Shown here one piece after another: positions 13,023-18,153 of a DNA stretch of 18,153 nt. This stretch comes from an uncultured Lachnospiraceae bacterium (GTDB taxonomy: Bacteria; Bacillota; Clostridia; Lachnospirales; Lachnospiraceae), in NCBI GenBank assembly GCA_910577765.1, contig CAJTOV010000075.1, forward strand, positions 1 through 18,153, written 5' to 3'. Position numbers and translations under genes: made by a program. The number at the start of each line of letters is the position of its first letter. Position 1 is the stretch's first letter. Under the pieces are notes generated by a model. That model saw only the letters and a list, made by a program, of their open reading frames with translations, did not search any database and had not been told where the DNA came from.

Positions 13023-13823
13023 ATGGCAGCCTTTACGGAAACGCAGATGAAAGAATTTTCTATGGCAAAGTATTATAACCTGGACGGGCAGACCGCCGTG
13101 GTGACAGGAGGCTCCACCGGTCTGGGACTGGCCATTACCCGTTGTCTGGTAAGCGCCGGCGCCAGGGTGGTGGTCTTAAGCTTTGAGGCACCGGAGCAGG
13201 CGGCAGAAGCCCTGGCAGAATTTGGGGACCGGGTGGCATTCTACCAGTTCGACATTACGGATACGGCCCATACCCAGGAGATGGCAGACCGGATCGCCGC
13301 AGAGCAGGGGCCGGTGACCATTCTGGTTAACAACGCAGGCAACCACTGCAAGAAATATATCTGGGAGATGAGTGTGGAGGAGTATGTCAGTGTGCTCAAT
13401 GTCCACCTGGTAGGGGCCTTTGCCCTGACCAAGGCCTTTGTTCCCCAGATGAAGGAGCTGGGGCACGGGCGCATTCTGTTCCAGGCTTCCATGACCAGCT
13501 ACATCGGACAGCCCCAGGTGGCAGGCTATTCCACGGCCAAGGCCGGGTATCTGGGCCTGATCCACACCCTGACTGCCGAGCTGGCCGAGTACGGCATTAC
13601 GGTCAATGCCATTGCCCCGGGCTGGATCGACACCCCCATGTTCCACAAGGCTACGGACAATGATCCGCCAAGACTGGCCAAGATCATGGGCCGGATTCCG
13701 GCCAAAACCGTAGGCGATCCCATGGACGTGGGTATGTGTGCGGCCTTCCTGTGCAGTGAGGCGGCACGTTACATCAGCGGCACCTGCATTCCGGTGGACG
13801 GCGGGGCACTGATTGGGTTTTAG
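13023..13823 (+). CDS. Short-chain dehydrogenase/reductase (possible keto-uronate reductase)
   Basis: The 266-residue SDR starts at ATG 13023 with AAGGAGACAAAC upstream; the long in-frame extension further up overlaps the dehydratase gene in another frame and is not used. Motifs are TGGSTGLG (28-35), NNAG (103-106), Asn126, and Ser156-Tyr169-Lys173 at correct spacing, with CIPVDGG near the end. It lies between the UxaA-type dehydratase and UxaC, just where pathway logic needs a reductase turning tagaturonate or fructuronate into altronate or mannonate. Canonical UxaB/UxuB are long-chain dehydrogenases of another family, so an SDR would be a non-homologous replacement. The function is inferred from position; the enzyme class is certain. 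Confidence 0.85.
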   Translation: MAAFTETQMKEFSMAKYYNLDGQTAVVTGGSTGLGLAITRCLVSAGARVVVLSFEAPEQAAEALAEFGDRVAFYQFDITDTAHTQEMADRIAAEQGPVTILVNNAGNHCKKYIWEMSVEEYVSVLNVHLVGAFALTKAFVPQMKELGHGRILFQASMTSYIGQPQVAGYSTAKAGYLGLIHTLTAELAEYGITVNAIAPGWIDTPMFHKATDNDPPRLAKIMGRIPAKTVGDPMDVGMCAAFLCSEAARYISGTCIPVDGGALIGF

Positions 13824-13840
13824 GAAAGGAGCATTCCATT

Positions 13841-15253
13841 ATGAGCGGAAAATTCAGCGAAGAGCTGTTCTTGACCACAAAGACCGGCAGCCGTCTGTAC
13901 CACACTTATGCGGAGCATATGCCGATCATTGACTACCACTGCCACTTACAGCCCCAGGAGATGTACGAGAACCGGGAGTTCGAGGACCTGGGGGAAATGT
14001 GGCTTAGGGGGGACCATTACAAATGGCGTGCCATGCGCTGCTTCGGCATTGACGAGAAGTACATTACCGGGGATGCCAGCTACTATGAGAAGTACATGGC
14101 CTTCGCCTCGGTGCTGCCCCGGATGATCGGCAATCCCATCTACATCTGGTGCGCCCTGGAGCTGAAGCGGTATTTTGACATAGACGAGCCGGTGACCGGG
14201 GCCAATGCCCGGGAAATCTACGACAGGACAAAGGCGCTGATCCAGGAGAAGCACATGACCCGCCGCTGGTGTATGGAGCATTCCCATGTGGAGCTGGTGT
14301 CCACCACCGAAGACCCGGTAGACAATCTGGAATACCACAAGAAGATGCAGCAGGACCCGTCCATGAAGACCAGGGTCATCAGCGCCTTCCGGCCGGACCG
14401 GGCCATGTTCCTGGAGGAAGCGGATTTTGCCGAATACATGAAGCTTCTGGGGGACAGCGCCGGCATGGAGGTGGGAAGCTTTGCCCAGATGCTGGACGCC
14501 CTGGAGGCGCGGCTGGCATTCTTCCGCCAGATCGGAACTACCGTGTCCGACGACGGCGTTCCCTACTTTAAATGGGAGGATTACAGCTTGCCGGAGATTG
14601 AAGCTATCTGGAAAAAGGCCTTTTCTGGCAGCCCCCTGACGGAGAAGGAATGCGACCAGTACCGCAGCGCCTTCCTCTTTGAGATGGGCCGCCGCTACTG
14701 CCGCAATGGATTTGTCATGCAGCTGCATATCGGCACCTACCTTAATGCCAATACCGCCAAAGTGGCGGCCATAGGCAAGTCTACAGGCTTTGACTGTACG
14801 GACAACCGCAGCAGTGTGTACAGTGTGGGACAGCTTCTGGATGCCCTGACCAGGGCCGGAGAGCTTCCAAAGACCATCTTGTATCCCCTGGACGGCACCA
14901 AGTGCGAGAACTGGGCCGTGCTGGCGGCAGGCTTCTGTGAGGGAGGAGTTAAGGCCAAGGTGCAGTTAGGCGCGCCATGGTGGTTCAATGACCAGGCCTA
15001 TGGCCTGCAGAGACAGTTTGAGGCCTGCGCCAACCTGTATCCGGTATCCCTTTCCGTGGGAATGCTCACAGACAGCCGCAGCTTCATCAGCTATCCGCGG
15101 CACGAGCTGTACCGCCGGGTGCTGTGCGACTACCTGGGCCGGCTGGTGGAGCGGGGCGAGTACTTCGGAAGAGAAGAGGATCTTAAAGGGATTATTGAGG
15201 ATGTCTGTTACAATAATGTGAAGGAGTTTTTCGGGTTTGCCCAGGAGCAGTGA
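13841..15253 (+). CDS. uxaC: Uronate isomerase
   Basis: The 470-residue protein matches UxaC in length and motifs: IIDYHCHLQP with the metal-binding His33/His35, NPIYIWCALELKRYF, STTEDPVDNL, KVQLGAPWWFNDQ and the C-terminal signature GMLTDSRSFISYPRHE. It interconverts D-glucuronate with D-fructuronate and D-galacturonate with D-tagaturonate, in the cytoplasm, using an amidohydrolase-type TIM barrel. The start has GAAAGGAG about 9 nt before ATG 13841, and it is the last gene of the rightward operon. This is the firmest functional anchor for reading the locus as hexuronate catabolism. Confidence 0.97.
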   Translation: MSGKFSEELFLTTKTGSRLYHTYAEHMPIIDYHCHLQPQEMYENREFEDLGEMWLRGDHYKWRAMRCFGIDEKYITGDASYYEKYMAFASVLPRMIGNPIYIWCALELKRYFDIDEPVTGANAREIYDRTKALIQEKHMTRRWCMEHSHVELVSTTEDPVDNLEYHKKMQQDPSMKTRVISAFRPDRAMFLEEADFAEYMKLLGDSAGMEVGSFAQMLDALEARLAFFRQIGTTVSDDGVPYFKWEDYSLPEIEAIWKKAFSGSPLTEKECDQYRSAFLFEMGRRYCRNGFVMQLHIGTYLNANTAKVAAIGKSTGFDCTDNRSSVYSVGQLLDALTRAGELPKTILYPLDGTKCENWAVLAAGFCEGGVKAKVQLGAPWWFNDQAYGLQRQFEACANLYPVSLSVGMLTDSRSFISYPRHELYRRVLCDYLGRLVERGEYFGREEDLKGIIEDVCYNNVKEFFGFAQEQ

Positions 15254-15327
15254 GTGGTTTATTTTGGAAATATTCTGGTGTGAAGACTGCAGATCAGGGG
15301 TCTGTGCACAAAAATAAGAGAAGCGGC

Positions 15328-15359
15328 AAGGGTCAGGGCATTCTGGTGTCCTGGCCCTT
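15328..15359 (+). terminator. Possible terminator hairpin after uxaC
   Basis: AAGGGTCAGG (15328-15337) and CCTGGCCCTT (15350-15359) form a 10-bp stem with one G-U pair and a 12-nt loop. The following sequence (ACTGCGCTGTGTTT) is only weakly T-rich, so efficient intrinsic termination is not assured. The stem lies 75 bp after uxaC and closes the operon. Confidence 0.5.
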
Positions 15360-15449
15360 ACTGCGCTGTGTTTCCTGTGCTGCTCACTGGTACCCGGCAG
15401 ACAGCAACATGTTCCTTTCATAAATACATGTAGGCCAGCCTTTTTGGCA

Positions 15450-15478
15450 TTGAATATCCGTAAAAATAATAGTAAAAT
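15450..15478 (+). promoter_or_regulatory. Promoter of the truncated LacI gene
   Basis: TTGAAT (15450-15455), a 17-bp spacer and TAAAAT (15473-15478) give a plausible sigma-A promoter, with an overlapping alternative (TTGGCA 15444-15449, TAATAG 15467-15472). It would transcribe the regulator remnant and the GH42 gene beyond. Confidence 0.5.
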
Positions 15479-15503
15479 TGTAACTGCTACAGGAGGTGTC
15501 AAA

Positions 15504-15887
15504 ATGGCAACTTTAAAAGATATTGCAAACAAGGCAGGCGTGTCCCAGGCGACCGTGTCCCGTGTGCTTAACCGGGATGAGACGCTGAGTGTGACCAGCG
15601 AAACAAGGGAAAAGGTGTTTCGTCTGGCAGAGGAGTTTGGGTACAAGACCGTAAACCAGCGTTATCAGGAAAATCGTCCGGGTGATGGACCGGGCAGAGC
15701 AGCGGAAGGGCAGGGAACACCGGCAGGAAAAGGCGGAAGATCCAGATGTATTGGGATTGCCCAGATGCTGGAGATCCAGGAACAAATGGAGGACGTTTAT
15801 TATCTGATGATGAAAAATGTGCTGGAGGAGTGTTTTTCACGTCATTGGAATACAGTGACACTGTTCCGCGACGGAAAGCGGGGGTGA
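15504..15887 (+). pseudogene. LacI-family regulator, C-terminally truncated
   Basis: ATG 15504 follows a strong AGGAGGT site. The first ~60 residues are a canonical LacI/GalR DNA-binding domain (MATLKDIANKAGVSQATVSRVLN, hinge GYKTVNQRY), followed by the start of a sensor domain (RCIGIAQMLEIQEQMEDVYYL, CFSRHWNTVTLFRDG). The frame then stops at 15887 after 127 residues, while relatives are about 330-340. Right at the stop, the sequence changes to a sugar-transporter C-terminus in another frame, so a deletion removed the sensor core. The remaining protein might still bind DNA but could not respond to inducer or form normal dimers. Confidence 0.85.
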
Positions 15888-16176
15888 GTATAAGCTGGGG
15901 ACCCATAATGAAAGTATCCTGTTTTCCATGCAGACCTTTATCGTGAAATTTGCAGGAGCCTTCAGCGGCTTTGTAAGTGGTGTGGGCCTGACTATGATCG
16001 GCTGGAAGGCAGGGGTGACTCCCGGAGCAGCCACAGTCCTGGGGATGCGGGTGATCATGATCGCGATCCCGGCGCTGTTGTCCATGCTTTGCTGTGTGAT
16101 GTATAAGGCAGGTTACAGGCTGACCGGAGAGTTCTATGACAAGATGGTGAAAGAACTGAGGAGCAGAAAGGAGTAG
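15886..16176 (+). pseudogene. GPH-family sugar symporter, C-terminal remnant
   Basis: From GAG at 15886 the frame reads EYKLGTHNESILFSMQTF, then a membrane helix IVKFAGAFSGFVSGVGL, a second helix MRVIMIAIPALLSMLCCVMY and a cytoplasmic tail ending KELRSRKE. This matches the last ~95 residues of glycoside-pentoside-hexuronide:cation symporters (MelB type; the usual motif is Y.EWK.G.R.E). About 360 N-terminal residues are absent and there is no start site; the internal ATG at 15928 lacks a ribosome site. The tail runs to 4 bp before the GH42 start, where its last codons carry the AAAGGAG used by that gene. Confidence 0.85.
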
Positions 16177-16179
16177 ACT

Positions 16180-18129
16180 ATGTGGCTTGGTGTAGATTAC
16201 TATCCAGAACAGTGGGATGAGTCCCTTATGGAAGCAGATATGGATACCATCCTGGAGATGGGGGGCAATGTGATCCGGATCGGTGAATTCTCCTGGCACA
16301 TGATGGAGAAGACAGAGGGGAATTATGATTTCTCCTTCTTTGACCGGGTGATCGCCATGGCGAAGAGGAAAGGGCTCCATGTGATCATGGGGACTCCTAC
16401 AGCGACGATCCCGGCCTGGCTGGCAAGGAAATATCCGGATATTCTGTCAGAATTTGAGGACGGGACAAAGCGTGCCTTTGGCGGGCGCCATGTGTACTGC
16501 TTTAACAGTCCGGCCATGTACCACTATTCGGAGAAGATCGTCCGCGCCCTGGTGGAACATTATAAGGATGAAGAGGCCATTGTGGCCTGGCAGATCGACA
16601 ATGAGACCGGTCACGAGGGAAGCGATGTCTGCTATTGTAAGCAGTGTCAGAAGGCATTCCAGAATTATCTGGGGAATAAGTTTCACTGGGATATTGACTT
16701 GTTAAATGATACTTATGGAACCACCTTCTGGTCCCAGGAGTACAATAGCTTTGATGAGATTCCCACACCCACAGCCACCATTACCACCCACAATCCGGCC
16801 CTGCGCCTGGACTGGGAGCGGTTCCGCAGCCAAAGTATTGTGAACTTTATCCATTTCCAGTATGACCTGATCAAGGAGATCGCGCCGGATGCCAATGTGA
16901 TGCATGATTTCCCGGGAGGCGGTCTGGATAAGCATGTGGATTATTCCCGGGTGGCAAAGAAGCTGGACTTTGTGGCATTTAACAATTATCCGGTATGGGG
17001 CGGCCAGAAGGAGCCTATGGCTCCCAATGAGATCGCCTTTGGCCTGGATTATATCCGTGGCTTAAAACAGAAGAACTTCTGGATCACGGAAGCGATTATG
17101 GGAGCCCAGGGGCATGATGTCACCGGATTCCTCCCCAGGCCCAATCAGGCGAAGATGTGGTCTTACCAGGGGATGGCCCGGGGCTGCACCTCTATGATGT
17201 ACTTCCGCTACCGGGGTGCCACCAAAGGGGCGGAGCAGTTCTGCTATGGTGTGGTGGATGCTGATAATGTAAAACGGCGCAAATTCTATGAGGTCAAGAG
17301 CTTTTTTGAGGATGTGAAGCAGTATCAGGAGATTCTGGAAACGCCGGTACGCAGTCAGGTGGCCATTGTCTATGACTATGATTCACTGGCCGCTTTCCGG
17401 ATCCAGAGACAGAGCATCCTTCTGGACTGCCACAATGAGATGAAGAAGTACCATAAGGCCTTCTACGACAAAAATGTCATGGTAGATGTGATCCCGGAGC
17501 AGGCGGATGTTGCCGGCTATAAGGTGCTGGTGCTGCCCCAGATGATTATCACAAAGCCTGCCTTCCGTGAGAAAGTGGAAGCATTTGCGGAACAAGGCGG
17601 CACCGTGGTTCTGACCTTCCGCCACGCGGTGAAGAATGAGGATAACAACCTGGTCTTCGGTGAGATGATCCCGATAGGATACAGGGATCTGGCCGGCGTA
17701 TATGTGGATGAAACCGAGAGTTTGCAGGATCTGGAAGCTTTCCCGCTGGTGGGAGAGGGCCCCTGTCAGGGCGCATCCGGCACAGGCGGGATATTCCGTG
17801 ATATGCTGGTGGCGGAGGATGCCCAGGTGCTTTACCGCTATGGGGATTCTTTCTATACGGATTATGCAGCCATCACCCGGAAGGCCTGCAAAAAGGGTAT
17901 GATCTACTATGTGGGCTGTGCACCGGACGGGGATACGCTGGCAGCGCTCATGGGACGGATCCTGGATGATAATGGGATCGGGACCATTTCCTCAGAACCG
18001 GGGGTGGAGATCGTCACCAGGGGAGAAGAAGGGAACCGGATCCGGATGATGATCAATCACAATGATCATAGGGTGAAGGCCGGTGACTGGGAGCTGGAGG
18101 CCTTTGAATGTAAGATCATAAGAGAATAG
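16180..18129 (+). CDS. Beta-galactosidase, GH42 family
   Basis: The 649-residue protein lacks a signal peptide and so acts in the cytoplasm. It has the GH42 plan: TIM-barrel with start GVDYYPEQW, acid/base Glu142 (WQIDNETGHE) and nucleophile Glu304 (WITEAIMG), then a trimerisation domain (from about 390) and a short beta C-terminal domain. The structural zinc ligands are all visible: Cys107 and the CYCKQC cluster (151, 153, 156). It hydrolyses terminal beta-galactosides of oligosaccharides. The ribosome site AAAGGAG lies in the end of the symporter remnant. The gene appears intact although its transporter and regulator are both broken, so uptake of substrate must rely on another system. Confidence 0.95.
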   Translation: MWLGVDYYPEQWDESLMEADMDTILEMGGNVIRIGEFSWHMMEKTEGNYDFSFFDRVIAMAKRKGLHVIMGTPTATIPAWLARKYPDILSEFEDGTKRAFGGRHVYCFNSPAMYHYSEKIVRALVEHYKDEEAIVAWQIDNETGHEGSDVCYCKQCQKAFQNYLGNKFHWDIDLLNDTYGTTFWSQEYNSFDEIPTPTATITTHNPALRLDWERFRSQSIVNFIHFQYDLIKEIAPDANVMHDFPGGGLDKHVDYSRVAKKLDFVAFNNYPVWGGQKEPMAPNEIAFGLDYIRGLKQKNFWITEAIMGAQGHDVTGFLPRPNQAKMWSYQGMARGCTSMMYFRYRGATKGAEQFCYGVVDADNVKRRKFYEVKSFFEDVKQYQEILETPVRSQVAIVYDYDSLAAFRIQRQSILLDCHNEMKKYHKAFYDKNVMVDVIPEQADVAGYKVLVLPQMIITKPAFREKVEAFAEQGGTVVLTFRHAVKNEDNNLVFGEMIPIGYRDLAGVYVDETESLQDLEAFPLVGEGPCQGASGTGGIFRDMLVAEDAQVLYRYGDSFYTDYAAITRKACKKGMIYYVGCAPDGDTLAALMGRILDDNGIGTISSEPGVEIVTRGEEGNRIRMMINHNDHRVKAGDWELEAFECKIIRE

Positions 18130-18153
18130 TTTCAGTTCACGGGGCGGGGAAAA

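Noticed and set aside
1..18153. CRISPR arrays, tRNA or rRNA genes, insertion sequences with terminal repeats
   Set aside because: I saw no regularly spaced repeats, no cloverleaf-like segments, and no transposase gene; the only mobile-element traces are the recombinase stub and tail-fibre fragments.

Overview
The window reads as a Firmicutes chromosome, most likely a gut Lachnospiraceae/Clostridia member. Reasons: strong AGGAGG-type ribosome sites before nearly every gene, sigma-A promoters with 17-bp spacers, TRAP and GPH transporters, LacI regulators and a clostridial holin-like small toxin. No species can be named from the sequence alone.

Positions 1-1210 are AT-richer and look like prophage debris: the N-terminal stub of a tyrosine recombinase (minus strand), a compact type I toxin-antitoxin module with convergent promoters, and two start-less tail-fibre C-terminal fragments that face each other. 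Positions 1210-2160 hold a small membrane protein with a rebuilt N-terminus, and a BCCT transporter reduced by a large internal deletion to its two ends.

Positions 2200-15260 are the intact core: two divergent operons for acid-sugar (hexuronate/pectin-derived) catabolism around a LacI-family regulator at 6363. Leftward: YcxB-like membrane protein, enolase-superfamily (mandelate racemase subgroup) dehydratase, short-chain dehydrogenase (KduD-like) and a PL22 oligogalacturonate-lyase-like beta-propeller. Rightward: the regulator, a TRAP transporter (DctP-DctQ-DctM), an RraA-like putative aldolase, a split altronate-dehydratase-type enzyme (SAF-domain small subunit plus large subunit), a second SDR, and uronate isomerase UxaC. 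The inferred logic is TRAP uptake of a uronate, isomerisation by UxaC, reduction by an SDR, dehydration by the UxaA-type pair, and possibly retro-aldol cleavage by the RraA-like protein, since no KDG kinase or KDPG aldolase is present here. Both promoters have good -35/-10 boxes, and a shared 16-bp LacI-type operator (core ACTAAAACGATTT) lies next to each.

Positions 15440-18130 are a second sugar cluster: a LacI-family regulator cut off after about 128 residues, joined by deletion to the C-terminal end of a GPH-family sugar symporter, followed by an intact GH42 beta-galactosidase. Several internal-deletion scars at both edges of the intact uronate locus are a notable feature of the window.
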